From Curtobacterium sp. MCPF17_052 (GTDB lineage Bacteria > Actinomycetota > Actinomycetes > Actinomycetales > Microbacteriaceae): a stretch of DNA of 64,000 bases. The stretch lies in assembly GCF_003234085.1 (NCBI RefSeq), contig NZ_QKSD01000006.1, positions 124,001 through 188,000 of the forward strand. Direction: 5' to 3'. The position numbers and the translations under genes are program-made. Shown here piece after piece: positions 7,716-16,209 of this stretch (positions are counted from its first letter, which is position 1; each line of letters begins with the position of its first letter). The notes beneath the pieces are model-generated. The model saw only the letters and a list, made by a program, of their open reading frames with translations. It did not search any database and had not been told where the DNA came from.

Positions 7716-8177
7716 TCAGCCGGCGGTGCGGAACCGGTCGGGTCGGGCCTGGAACCAGCGGATCAGCTCGCGGAGCGCCGGTGAGGCGTTCGAGGGCACC
7801 GCGCCCGGTGCCGGGGTCTCCGTGGAGATCGACTCGACGTCGTCGAACGTGGCGCGGTAGCCCGGCACGTCCTCCAGGTCCGTGGCGGACGTCGGCGCGA
7901 ACGCCATCGTCCACGCCGGGAACTGCCGCTCCTCGATGATGTCCTCGAGCAGCATCGTGACCTTCGTGTGTCGCGGATCGGTCTTGATCGTGGCCATCTT
8001 CGACCGCACCGCCGCGTCCGGGCCCTCCAGCACCTGCAGGAAGTAGCCGTTCCGGAACAGCAGCATCCCGGTGACGTCGTTCCGCTCGTTCGCGGTCCGG
8101 CTCTGCGAGAGCAGGGCGGCCAGCTCGGCGTCGTCGAAGGTGTCGGTCGCGACACTGGAGTAGATCAGCGACAGCAT
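7716..8177 (-). CDS. BLUF domain blue-light sensor protein
   Basis: A 153-aa protein whose first ~95 residues are a BLUF (FAD-binding blue-light) domain. The key residues of AppA all have counterparts at a constant offset of 15: Tyr6, Asn30, Gln48, Trp89 and Met91 (AppA Tyr21, Asn45, Gln63, Trp104, Met106). The remaining ~55 residues are a short tail without an enzymatic output domain, so it is a short BLUF protein that should signal through a partner. No partner is adjacent. A palindromic terminator lies just beyond its end. Confidence 0.92.
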   Translation of the reverse strand: MLSLIYSSVATDTFDDAELAALLSQSRTANERNDVTGMLLFRNGYFLQVLEGPDAAVRSKMATIKTDPRHTKVTMLLEDIIEERQFPAWTMAFAPTSATDLEDVPGYRATFDDVESISTETPAPGAVPSNASPALRELIRWFQARPDRFRTAG

Positions 8178-8312
8178 CAGGGCACCGCTTCCGGTTCAGC
8201 AGCCCGACACACCCGCGGAGGACGGGCGAGGAACCGGATGCCAGCGAACTCCGGCGTGGCTGGGAGCTGGGCGGCGCTGTCCGCTGGGGGGCGGTGACAT
8301 CGGGGCGACTCG

Positions 8313-9044
8313 TCAGGGTCGGCCGTCCTCCGCGTCCACGACGCCCGGGGTCGGGGTGGTGCCGGAGAAGTCATCACGCATCGTGCCGACACCGCGCTGC
8401 GGGTGTGCGCGGTCGAGGTGCTTCGCGCGGGACGCCTTCCGCGGCTCAGGGTCCGTGTGCATGGCGGTGTTCCGGTCCTGCTGCAGGGCGGTCTGGACCT
8501 CGCCCTCGCGGTTGAACGACCACATCAGCATCGGGTCGCCGACCGGCAGCGGATCGGCCTCGTGCCCGCCCATCGGTGCGCTGTGCCAGGTGTGCCAGGT
8601 CTTGCCGTAGGAGTTGACCAGGTGGCCCATCAGCTCGGTCTCGACCGGGATCGGCAGGCCGGGGGCGACGAGCTCGCCGGAGAACACCTCGTGGTTGTGG
8701 GGGTGCCAGGACGGCTTCTCGTCCTCGGGCAGCGAGTCGAACAGCCGCTCGGACACGATGTACTCGATGCCGATGAGGTTGGCGTCCGCGGTGTTGCCGT
8801 CGAACAGCACGCACTGCAGCATCTCGGCGTTCACCACCTTGCAGTAGTGGTGCGCCTCCATCTGCACGTCGGGTTCGCCCTTCACGCAGTGGAAGCCGAC
8901 GACGTACACGTCGAACCCCTTCAGGGGGTCCGTCGGCTGCAGCAGGTCGGCACCACGGTCGAGGAGCGCGAGGCGGAAGCCCCCGTCCTCACCGGGCGGC
9001 CGGACCCCCGTCGAACGGTCGTGGACGGTGGGGTTCCAGGGCAC
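8313..9044 (-). CDS. DUF1264 domain protein
   Basis: A 243-aa protein resembling the DUF1264/oil-body-associated-protein-like family. The N-terminal half contains GFDVYVVGFHCVKGEP and a His-rich MEAHHYCKVVN. The middle has SWHPHNHEVFSGEL and the later part SYGKTWHTWH. The His pattern suggests metal binding, but no reaction is established. The start is a GTG at 9044, 3 bp after the stop of the small acidic gene, whose final codons supply the GAGGAGG ribosome site. The two genes are therefore almost certainly co-transcribed. Confidence 0.82.
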   Translation of the reverse strand: MPWNPTVHDRSTGVRPPGEDGGFRLALLDRGADLLQPTDPLKGFDVYVVGFHCVKGEPDVQMEAHHYCKVVNAEMLQCVLFDGNTADANLIGIEYIVSERLFDSLPEDEKPSWHPHNHEVFSGELVAPGLPIPVETELMGHLVNSYGKTWHTWHSAPMGGHEADPLPVGDPMLMWSFNREGEVQTALQQDRNTAMHTDPEPRKASRAKHLDRAHPQRGVGTMRDDFSGTTPTPGVVDAEDGRP

Positions 9045-9047
9045 CGG

Positions 9048-9215
9048 TCAGCCCTCCTCGGGCTCCGCCGGCTCGCCGCCGGAGTCCACGTCACTGTCCT
9101 GCTGGGGGTCCTGGGTGGCGTTCCCCGAGGCGGAGCCGTCGGGCAGGTCCTCGGTGCGCTGGGCCTCCTGGTCGGTCACGCCATCCGGGCCGGTTCCGTT
9201 CGTTGCATCGCTCAT
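9048..9215 (-). CDS. Small acidic hypothetical protein (55 aa)
   Basis: The frame begins MSDATNGTGPDGVTDQEAQR and ends EPAEPEEG. The product is 55 aa, strongly acidic and low-complexity, probably disordered. It lies just upstream of the DUF1264 gene with a 3-bp gap, so it is the first gene of a two-gene unit. Size and composition recall the acidic protein at 891-1076, which also follows the pattern of a tiny acidic partner next to a stress-type enzyme. Family unknown. Confidence 0.6.
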   Translation of the reverse strand: MSDATNGTGPDGVTDQEAQRTEDLPDGSASGNATQDPQQDSDVDSGGEPAEPEEG

Positions 9216-9274
9216 GGGGCGGACGCTACGCGCGTCGTGGTGCGCGGGAGGTCAGTCGTCCCGCCCGCAGCGGG

Positions 9275-11002
9275 TCAGTCGTCCCGACGGCCGGTGCGCA
9301 GGCCCTCGAACTGGTCGTCGCGCCACTCGCCCTCGACGGGCGCGCCGCCCACCGCCGCCTGCTCCCGGGCGCGGAGTTCGACACGGCGGATCTTGCCGGA
9401 CACGGTCTTCGGCAGCGCACCGAACTCGACCCGGCGCACCCGCTGCCAGGCCGGCATCGCGGTCCGGGCGTGCGCCAGGATGCTCCGCGCGGTCTCGGCG
9501 GTCGGCTCCCACCCGGCGGCGAGCGTGACGTACGCCTTCACGACGTTGAGCCGCGACTCGTGCGGGGCCGGGACGACGGCGGACTCGGCGACCGCGGGGT
9601 GCTGGAGCAGGGCGCTCTCGACCTCGAACGGCGACACCTTGTAGTCCGAGGACTTGAAGACGTCGTCGGTGCGCCCGACGAACGTCAGCGAACCGTCCTC
9701 GTGTCGGGTGGCGACGTCACCCGTGTGGAAGAACCCACCGCGCAGGGCGTCGTCGGTCCGCTCGGGGGCATCGAGGTACCCGGCCATCAGGTTGAGCGGC
9801 CGGGTGGTCAGGTCCAGGCAGACCTCGCCCTCGGTGACACCCGGTTCCCCGGTCACCGGGTCCAGGAGCTCGATCGCGACGCCGGGCAGGCCGTGGCCCA
9901 TCGCCCCGGGGCGGACGGTGTCGCCGGGGGCGTTGCCGACGATCGCGGTGGTCTCGGTCTGGCCGTAGCCGTCACGGATCGTCCGACCCCAGGCCTCCTC
10001 GACCATGCGGATCACCTCGGGGTTGAGGGGCTCACCGGCGGAGACCACCTCGCGCAGTGCCCGCGGGCGCGCGCCGAGGTCGGCCTGGATGAGCAGGCGC
10101 CACACGGTCGGCGGAGCGCAGAACGAGGTGACCTCGGCCCGCTCGAGCTGGTGCAGCAGGGCGGCCGGGTCGAAGCGCTCCTGGTTGTGGACGAAGACCG
10201 TGGCCTCGGCGATCCACGGGGCGAAGAAGCAGCTCCACGCGTGCTTGCCCCAGCCGGGCGAACTGATCGCCAGGTGCACGTCGCCCGGCTGCAGCCCGAT
10301 CCAGTACATGGTCGTGAGGTGTCCGACCGGGTACGAGGTCTGCGTGTGCACGACCATCTTCGGCTTGTCGGTCGTGCCCGAGGTGAAGTACACCAGGCAC
10401 GGGTCGGAGGCCGCGGTCACGACCTCCGGGCGCCACTCGTCCGCGGGCGCGGGTTCGCCGAGGTCGGCCGGGTACGACGTCCACCCGTCTGCGCTCCCCC
10501 CGACGACGATGCGCGTGAAGTCACCCGTGACGTCGGCGTACTTCGGGGTCTCGCGGAACGTCGTGACCACGTGGGCGACCCGTCCGCGGTCGATCCGGTC
10601 CTGCAGGTCCGCGGCCCCGAGCATGGTCGAGGTCGGCAGGATCACGGCGCCGACCTTCATCACCGCGAGCATCGACTCCCAGAGCTCGAGCTGGTTGTCG
10701 AGCATGAGCAGGACGTGGTCGCCCTTGCCGACGCCGAGGTCGTGCAGCCGTGCCGCCAGTCGGTCCGAGCGCGCGGACATCTCGGCGTAGGTGGTGTGCG
10801 ACTCGCGGCCGTCCTCCTCGACGATCACCAGTGCTTCCCGATCGTTGCCCTGCGCGATGACGTCGAACCAGTCGATCGCCCAGTTGAACGTCTCGCCGAC
10901 GTCGGGCCAGCGGAAGTCCCGGCGTGCCGCGGCACTGTCGGAGCGGGCGTGCAGCAGGACGTCTCGGGCGGCGCGGAAGGCGGAGGCAGGTTCGGTGCGC
11001 AT
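9275..11002 (-). CDS. AMP-dependent acyl-CoA synthetase/ligase
   Basis: An adenylate-forming enzyme of about 575 aa that activates a carboxylic acid with ATP and joins it to CoA. The P-loop-like YFTSGTTDKPK, the DGYGQTET core and the TGDVATRHEDG hinge region are present, and PKTVSGKIRR carries the C-terminal catalytic Lys. The closest pattern is the medium-chain or acetyl-CoA-synthetase-like branch. Met at 11002 (MRTEPASAF) is the likely start, although in-frame starts exist up to 11068. It is divergent from an AraC-type regulator that may control it. Confidence 0.88.
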   Translation of the reverse strand: MRTEPASAFRAARDVLLHARSDSAAARRDFRWPDVGETFNWAIDWFDVIAQGNDREALVIVEEDGRESHTTYAEMSARSDRLAARLHDLGVGKGDHVLLMLDNQLELWESMLAVMKVGAVILPTSTMLGAADLQDRIDRGRVAHVVTTFRETPKYADVTGDFTRIVVGGSADGWTSYPADLGEPAPADEWRPEVVTAASDPCLVYFTSGTTDKPKMVVHTQTSYPVGHLTTMYWIGLQPGDVHLAISSPGWGKHAWSCFFAPWIAEATVFVHNQERFDPAALLHQLERAEVTSFCAPPTVWRLLIQADLGARPRALREVVSAGEPLNPEVIRMVEEAWGRTIRDGYGQTETTAIVGNAPGDTVRPGAMGHGLPGVAIELLDPVTGEPGVTEGEVCLDLTTRPLNLMAGYLDAPERTDDALRGGFFHTGDVATRHEDGSLTFVGRTDDVFKSSDYKVSPFEVESALLQHPAVAESAVVPAPHESRLNVVKAYVTLAAGWEPTAETARSILAHARTAMPAWQRVRRVEFGALPKTVSGKIRRVELRAREQAAVGGAPVEGEWRDDQFEGLRTGRRDD

Positions 11003-11158
11003 CCTCTGACCTTGCCCCATCCCGCTCGGGATGCCCAGCAGGACACAGTCGTTAGCGCATCCGGACATGGCGAGTCAACCCCTCGCGGACAGGACGCTGC
11101 CGTCCGTACGGTCTTCGATGGTGCGCTCTGTCTGCGCGCCCGGACGGGAAGGACGCGG

Positions 11159-12151
11159 ATGACCACGATCGACGACACCGCGCCCGACCGCTCGACAGCC
11201 GGCGACCGCAGCACCGTCCGCATCGAGGCGATCGGCGGGTCGCCCGACACCGCCGTCGTGGACCTCAGCGGCTTCTACGCGGGACGGCACTGGTCGGCGC
11301 GGACCACGGACCGACCCTTCTCGTACCGCTACACGGCGGTGGGCGATGCCGACGTCACGCTCCGTCGCTCCCAGATCTCCGGATCGATCCGCGGCCTGAT
11401 CGGCGCGTCCGACGACTACATCGTGCAGTGGCTCACCGCCGGCAACGGGATCCCCGACGTCGTCCACGACCGCGTCCCGATGGCCGGCGACGTCCCGATG
11501 CTCTTCCCGACCGCTCGCGAGTTCGTGTTCGAGTACGAGGACTACGACCAGCGTGTGGTCCACATGTCCCGCCGACTGGTGCACGAGGTCGCCGACGAGC
11601 TGTTCCACACCGGACAGGTCCCCGACCTCGGCATCGACCACCTGCGCACCCTCGACCCCGCCGCCGTGACCCAGTGGCGGAACAGCCTGGCCCTGCTGTC
11701 CCGCGAACTCCGTGTCGGCGGTGTGGACAGCCTCCTGTGGCACACGCTGACCCGCGGGACGGCCGCCGCGTTCCTCCGGATGTACCCGCCGACGGTCACC
11801 GCGCTGCCGCCCGCCGTGTTCCTGCCCCGTCGCGCACGCCTGCGTGCCGCGGTCGAGTTCGTGCACGAGCACGTCGCCGAGCCCCTCAACGTCTCGGACG
11901 TCGCCCGGGCCGCGGGGCTCAGCGTCCGCGCCACCCAGGAGGCCTTCCAGCGCCACGTCGGGATGACCCCGCTCCGCTACCTGCAGCACGTGCGACTCGA
12001 ACGGGTGCGACGGGAGCTGCTGGAGACGGACGCGACGACGGGGTCGGTGCAGGCGATCGCCCGAGCGTGGGGGTTCGCGCACCTCGGCCGGTTCTCCGCC
12101 GCGTACCGGAACGCCTACGGCGAGTACCCGCGGAACACCCTGCGGCGCTGA
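11159..12151 (+). CDS. AraC family transcriptional regulator
   Basis: A 330-aa regulator with an AraC-binding-like N-terminal domain (about 1-220) and a C-terminal double helix-turn-helix. The latter reads LNVSDVARAAGLSVRATQEAFQ (first HTH) and ends RYLQHVRLERVRRELL...GFAHLGRFSAAYRNAYGEYP, the AraC signature. GGGAAGGACG precedes the ATG. It is divergent from the acyl-CoA synthetase across a 156-bp gap, so that gene is a plausible target. The inducer is unknown. Confidence 0.9.
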   Translation: MTTIDDTAPDRSTAGDRSTVRIEAIGGSPDTAVVDLSGFYAGRHWSARTTDRPFSYRYTAVGDADVTLRRSQISGSIRGLIGASDDYIVQWLTAGNGIPDVVHDRVPMAGDVPMLFPTAREFVFEYEDYDQRVVHMSRRLVHEVADELFHTGQVPDLGIDHLRTLDPAAVTQWRNSLALLSRELRVGGVDSLLWHTLTRGTAAAFLRMYPPTVTALPPAVFLPRRARLRAAVEFVHEHVAEPLNVSDVARAAGLSVRATQEAFQRHVGMTPLRYLQHVRLERVRRELLETDATTGSVQAIARAWGFAHLGRFSAAYRNAYGEYPRNTLRR

Positions 12152-12173
12152 CGGGGCGGCGGGCCGCGCAGCA

Positions 12174-12191
12174 GCGCACCACAGTGTGCGC
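12174..12191. terminator. Short hairpin between convergent genes
   Basis: GCGCAC and GTGCGC pair around a 6-nt loop between the AraC gene and the leftward gene at 12215-12583. The stem is short and has no T-run, so this is a weak candidate. Confidence 0.35.
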
Positions 12192-12214
12192 CGCGCGCCC
12201 GCGTGCTCCGCGTC

Positions 12215-12583
12215 TCAGTCGAAGCCGTCGAACCCCTCAGCGCGCAGGTCCGGGTCCTCGTGCACCGGCCGGACCGGCCCGGCCAGCACCGCCAGCCGAC
12301 GCACCTGCTCGATGAAGTCCGCGTCGTCGACACCCGCGTCGTCGACCCCCGCGTCGTCGACGGAACCCTCCCGTGCGTCGTCCGCTGCGGGCCCCACGGT
12401 GATCTGGCTGGCGGGACCGAGCAGCAGCGTCTCGATGCTGGGTCGTCCGCGCTCGTCGACCGTCGGGACGTCGACGGTGTCGGTCTTCCGGTTCGCCCCG
12501 AGGACGGCGGCGTACCTGATGACGGCGTCGGCAGCACCGTTCGTGGTCCGGATCGCCCGGCCGGCGTAGTGGATGTCCTTCAC
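12215..12583 (-). CDS. Hypothetical protein, paralogue of 27936-28223
   Basis: From the GTG at 12583 the product is 122 aa and begins MKDIHYAGRAIRTTNGAADA. Its first ~70 residues align with the protein at 27936-28223. Shared features are the MK..YAG start, the AA.AV..YA..L stretch, D.VDVP.VD..G and a later PA...V..A.DD. This one has an extra acidic tail built from about three VDDAG units, encoded by a 15-bp tandem repeat, then a C-terminal domain of ~35 residues. I do not recognise the family. No transmembrane or enzymatic motif is visible. It is divergent from msrA. Confidence 0.65.
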   Translation of the reverse strand: MKDIHYAGRAIRTTNGAADAVIRYAAVLGANRKTDTVDVPTVDERGRPSIETLLLGPASQITVGPAADDAREGSVDDAGVDDAGVDDADFIEQVRRLAVLAGPVRPVHEDPDLRAEGFDGFD

Positions 12584-12711
12584 CGTCCCAGTGAACGCAG
12601 CCCGGATGCACCCGGTCCCAGGCTCGGGCGACCGGTCGTGGAACACGCAGGGGCCCCTCGGTGTTGCACCCGGTACTGTCGCAGCCAGCGTCACGAACCA
12701 CGGAGGTACCG

Positions 12712-13233
12712 ATGCCCACCACCGAGACCGCGATCCTCGCCGGCGGATGTTTCTGGGGAGCACAGCAGCTGCTCCGCCGACGCCCGGGCGTCATCAGCAC
12801 ACGCGTCGGCTACTCCGGCGGCGACGTCCCCAACGCCACCTACCGCAACCACGGCACGCACGCCGAGGCCGTCGAGATCGTCTTCGACTCCTCGGTGATC
12901 TCGTACCGCGAGCTCCTCGAGTTCTTCTTCCAGATCCACGACCCGTCCACCAAGGACCGGCAGGGCAACGACGTGGGTGTCAGCTACCGTTCGGCGATCT
13001 TCTTCGCCTCGGACGAGCAGCGTGACGTCGCGCTCGACACCATCGCGGACGTCGACGCGTCGGGCATCTGGCCGGGCAAGGTCGTCACCGAGGTCGCTCC
13101 GGTCGGCCCGTTCTGGGAGGCCGAGGAGGAGCACCAGGACTACCTCGAGAAGGACCCCTACGGGTACACGTGCCACTTCGTGCGCCCGAACTGGGTGCTC
13201 CCGAAGCGCAGCGAGACGGCTGCCACGGCCTGA
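12712..13233 (+). CDS. msrA: Peptide-methionine (S)-S-oxide reductase MsrA
   Basis: A 173-aa MsrA that repairs methionine-S-sulfoxide in proteins. The catalytic GCFWG is at 12-16 with nucleophile Cys13; VGYSGG and the HDP motif follow, and the tail has a second Cys (YTCHF) that could be the resolving residue. ATG at 12712 follows CGGAGG. An earlier in-frame ATG at 12661 lacks a ribosome site. It ends at a palindromic terminator shared with the lipoprotein unit. Confidence 0.95.
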   Translation: MPTTETAILAGGCFWGAQQLLRRRPGVISTRVGYSGGDVPNATYRNHGTHAEAVEIVFDSSVISYRELLEFFFQIHDPSTKDRQGNDVGVSYRSAIFFASDEQRDVALDTIADVDASGIWPGKVVTEVAPVGPFWEAEEEHQDYLEKDPYGYTCHFVRPNWVLPKRSETAATA

Positions 13234-13256
13234 CGCCCAGCGCGAGCAGAAACGGA

Positions 13257-13294
13257 ACGGGAGGCCCGGTACCAGCTGGTACCGGGCCTCCCGT
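13257..13294. terminator. Perfect palindrome, bidirectional terminator (family copy 4)
   Basis: A fully symmetrical 38-bp sequence, arms 13257-13275 and 13276-13294, with centre GGTACCAGCTGGTACC. The same 38 bp occur at the heart of the copies at 14886 and 31900. It lies between msrA and the convergent lipoprotein genes. Confidence 0.87.
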
Positions 13295-13406
13295 CCGTCG
13301 CACGGCGAGATCCGCCTACAAGAAGAGCCTTCGGTCACCGCCGCGGTGCCGCTCACGTCGTCCGGTCTGACATCGTGCCTCCCCGCAGCCGAGGACCTGA
13401 AGCGAC

Positions 13407-13889
13407 TCAGTCCTTCGACATCCGCACGGTGGCTGTGGTACCCGCGATCGTCACGGGGAAGCTGATCTCCTCGTCGTCGTAGACGAAGTCCTTCGTGGGA
13501 TCAGTGGAGGCCAGGAGGGCCGAAGCCGTCGCCGCCTCATCGCGCTTCGACGTCCACGTGTACTTTTCGGATCCGTCGGTCGGCGGCGTATACGTCCCGA
13601 CCCAGAAGAGGGACCTGGTGTCACCGTTGTCCGTCACGAACTCCACCGTGATGGTGTCTGCCGTGATGGTTGCGCTGGTGTACCCGTCCGCACTCGCTGA
13701 GTTGTTCTGCTTCCAGGTACCGACGAGATCAGGCGCGGTGGGAGTGGGAGTGGGAGTCGTCGTCGAAGTGTCCGCCGCCGCGGTCGAGGACTGCTTCGAC
13801 TCGGCACCGGAATTCGTTGAACCAGCGGCGCTGCACCCGCTCAGGACGAGAACTGCAGCGATCATGACCGGTCCGATCATGCGCTTCAT
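13407..13889 (-). CDS. Putative lipoprotein (160 aa)
   Basis: Signal peptide with lipobox LSGC (Cys19), then a Ser/Thr/Pro-rich linker including TPTPTPT, then a ~105-residue domain starting at LVGTWKQNN. It should be anchored on the outer face of the membrane. The domain has a lipocalin-like opening (VGTW) but I cannot assign it. The start overlaps the upstream lipoprotein stop by 4 bp, so the two are co-translated. Codon use is slightly less GC-biased than neighbours, which may indicate acquisition. Confidence 0.78.
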   Translation of the reverse strand: MKRMIGPVMIAAVLVLSGCSAAGSTNSGAESKQSSTAAADTSTTTPTPTPTAPDLVGTWKQNNSASADGYTSATITADTITVEFVTDNGDTRSLFWVGTYTPPTDGSEKYTWTSKRDEAATASALLASTDPTKDFVYDDEEISFPVTIAGTTATVRMSKD

Positions 13890-14725
13890 GCGAAGTACCC
13901 GGAGACGCCCACGACGAAGCTGTCGCAGGGCGAGTCGTAGAGATCGTGGCTGAACGAGACCGTCCCGTCGGGTGCAACATCACCGGTTTCTGTTGCGAAG
14001 TCCATCGTGCCAGCGGACGAGAGTGCGCCGTCGGTGAAGCAGTAGACGTCCACCGCGTACGGCCCGGACAGCGGCTTGCCTGTGGAATTCACCGCTGAAC
14101 CGATTATGGCGGAGCCGTTGTTGTCAGCCTGGGTGACCTTGAGGGGCGCAGTGTTGAACGACGAGTTGTCGGCAGGCATCGTCGAGGCCCGGAAGTCGTA
14201 CTGCGCACCGGAGTCCGGGAGCGACTTGACGTCCTCCAAGTAAAGGTAGCTGAACCCCATTTCCCCGGGCTTGACGTGCGCGGGCACCGTGCCTTGGCTG
14301 GCTCCGGTCGCGACCACCTTGCCGTCCACGGTGGCGGTCCCGGTGAAGTCGATGTGCGAGATCGTCGCACCAGTGTTGTTGCGGAACGCGAAGGGCAACG
14401 TGCCTCCGCCGAGCACCGCGTCGTCGCGCTTCAGTGCCGCAGTGGACACAACCGAGACGGCACCAGCCTCACCAGCGTCCAACGTCGGCGTGACGTTCCC
14501 CGCGAGGTACCCGCTGGCGTTGAAGGGGAGCGCAGCGACCGTGCTCACAGCCGACTTCGTCGGCACTGGCACACTCGACGACTGGCCGCTGGATGAGCCC
14601 GACGACGCCGACTGGTCGGCGACGGAACCCGCCGGGACGTTGGATGCAGCGGTACTGCAGCCGCTTACGACCAGGACCACGGCCCACCCCAACGAGATCG
14701 AGACGAGCACCTTCTTGCTGAACAT
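13886..14725 (-). CDS. Putative lipoprotein (279 aa)
   Basis: Signal peptide with lipobox VSGC (Cys23), a long Ser/Gly/Gln-rich linker to about residue 60, then ~215 residues of beta-rich sequence. This has an FxxxL-type extracellular domain (PFAFRNNTGATISHIDFTG) and two Cys near the end (VDVYCFTDG, DSPCDSF) that may form a disulfide. No family recognised. First gene of a two-gene lipoprotein unit overlapping its partner by 4 bp. Palindromes identical in their central 38 bp lie beyond both ends of the pair. Confidence 0.78.
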   Translation of the reverse strand: MFSKKVLVSISLGWAVVLVVSGCSTAASNVPAGSVADQSASSGSSSGQSSSVPVPTKSAVSTVAALPFNASGYLAGNVTPTLDAGEAGAVSVVSTAALKRDDAVLGGGTLPFAFRNNTGATISHIDFTGTATVDGKVVATGASQGTVPAHVKPGEMGFSYLYLEDVKSLPDSGAQYDFRASTMPADNSSFNTAPLKVTQADNNGSAIIGSAVNSTGKPLSGPYAVDVYCFTDGALSSAGTMDFATETGDVAPDGTVSFSHDLYDSPCDSFVVGVSGYFA

Positions 14726-14885
14726 GACGATGACGATCCTTTATTGAGACTGTGTCAATGCTTCGGGCTCGCTCACGGTAGCTCCTGCTCGGTCCCTCTC
14801 AACGGGGCGGGCACCTGTTCTGGGGGAACATTGCGTGCTCCCGCAACGCTGCGCACCCGTTCTCCGGACAAAGAGCTCGCGTATG

Positions 14886-14935
14886 CGACGGACGGGAGGC
14901 CCGGTACCAGCTGGTACCGGGCCTCCCGTCCGTCG
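14886..14935. terminator. Perfect palindrome terminator (family copy 5)
   Basis: Arms of 25 bp (14886-14910 and 14911-14935) pair perfectly with no fixed loop. It follows the leftward flavin monooxygenase-like gene and precedes the lipoprotein pair, so here it separates two genes in the same direction. Confidence 0.85.
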
Positions 14936-14942
14936 GTCGCGG

Positions 14943-16181
14943 CTACCGCGCGCGCGTCGCGCCGATCGCCCAAACCCGCGGCGGCTCCGCGCCGTTCACG
15001 GCGTGGTCCCCGACGATCCGCGCCTTGAACACCCACGGGTTGTGGCTGCCCGCGGTCCGGGCGTTCCGCCAGTGCCGGTCCAGGTTCTTCGTCGTGCTGA
15101 CGCCGGACGCGGCGAGCGCGTCGAACAGGTGCGAGGTCGCCTGCGTCGCGAGCGACGTGAGTGCGACCTGCGCCTGCGCGGTCGCGAGTTCGGCACGGTC
15201 GTTCCGGCGCTCGTCCTCGGCCTCGTCCAGGGCTGCTCCCTCGTACGCGGCCTGCAGCGCCTCCGCTGCCCGGTCGACGATCGCGGCGGCGGCGAAGCCG
15301 GCGGACGAGACCTCGCCGACGACCTGCAGGATCTGCGGGTCGGCGGCGAAGGTGTCGGCGTTGCCGTGTGAGAAGACGCGGTTGCGGGTGCGGACGGCGA
15401 GGGCGACCTCCCGTTCGGCGGCCAGGACCGACCCGGCAAGGACCGCCAGCAGCACCCCCTGGTAGAAGGCGGTCTGGTACTTGAACCGGTCGTCGAACAG
15501 GGTGACCGCGTCCGGCTCGACGCGCGCGTCGACGAAGGTGCTCGTGCCGGAGCCGGTCGTCTGCTGGCCGAAGCCGTCCCAGTCGTCGCCGTGGGTGACG
15601 CCGTCCTGGTGGGCGTCGACGATCGCGATCACCCGCTCGCCCGTGTCGGTGCGCTCGGCGTAGGTGTCGATCCAGTCCGCGAAGACGCTGCCCGTGGAGT
15701 AGTACTTCTGCCCGCTGATCCGGAACGTGCCGCCGGGCTGCGGGGTGACCTTCGTGATGACGTCGCCGATCTGCACGGCGCCGACCTCGGTCCACGAGTT
15801 GCCGGCGATCTCGCCGCGGCCGAAGCGGTCGAGCCAGCCGACCCTCTCCCCCGAACGGCCGACCAGACGGTCCTCGACCAGGGCGAAGTGGCCGCGGAGG
15901 GCCTGCGGGATGTTGCTGTCGGCGGCGGCGAGCTCGGTCAGCAGCCGGAACAGCTGCGGCAGCGTGGCACCGGCGCCGCCGTGTTCGACGGGGACCCGCA
16001 GGGCACCGAAGCCGGCGGCGGCGAGTTCGCGGATCTCGGCGGTCGGGAGGGTGTGCGTGCGCTCGCGCTCGGAGGCCCCGGCGGCGATCCGGTCGAAGAG
16101 CGGTCGGAAGCGCGCGGCGAGGGTCTCGTAGTCGGGAACGGTGTCGGGCACGGTGCGCGGGGTGATGGTCGTCGTGGTCAT
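14943..16181 (-). CDS. Acyl-CoA dehydrogenase-fold flavin monooxygenase (SfnB/DszC-like)
   Basis: A 412-aa flavoprotein of the acyl-CoA dehydrogenase superfamily. GFGALRVPVEHGGAG and the Trp/Thr-containing ISGQKYYSTGSVFADW region are present, and the tail FDALAASGVSTTKNLDRHWRNART-type helix is typical of DszC/SfnB proteins. These use reduced flavin and oxygen on sulfur compounds rather than dehydrogenating acyl-CoA. The general base Glu of true dehydrogenases is not evident. ATG 16181 (MTTTTITPR) is preferred. The AmiS/UreI-like gene lies 28 bp upstream on the same strand, suggesting a two-gene unit for sulfur or nitrogen scavenging. Confidence 0.8.
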   Translation of the reverse strand: MTTTTITPRTVPDTVPDYETLAARFRPLFDRIAAGASERERTHTLPTAEIRELAAAGFGALRVPVEHGGAGATLPQLFRLLTELAAADSNIPQALRGHFALVEDRLVGRSGERVGWLDRFGRGEIAGNSWTEVGAVQIGDVITKVTPQPGGTFRISGQKYYSTGSVFADWIDTYAERTDTGERVIAIVDAHQDGVTHGDDWDGFGQQTTGSGTSTFVDARVEPDAVTLFDDRFKYQTAFYQGVLLAVLAGSVLAAEREVALAVRTRNRVFSHGNADTFAADPQILQVVGEVSSAGFAAAAIVDRAAEALQAAYEGAALDEAEDERRNDRAELATAQAQVALTSLATQATSHLFDALAASGVSTTKNLDRHWRNARTAGSHNPWVFKARIVGDHAVNGAEPPRVWAIGATRAR

Positions 16182-16209
16182 GGTTCGTCCGATCTCGTGT
16201 GGCGGGCGG

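Noticed and set aside
9203..11158. Long rightward open frame running into the AraC gene
   Set aside because: It lies opposite the acyl-CoA synthetase and has the Arg/Gly/Val-rich composition of an antisense shadow. The AraC protein starts naturally at 11159 with its own ribosome site.
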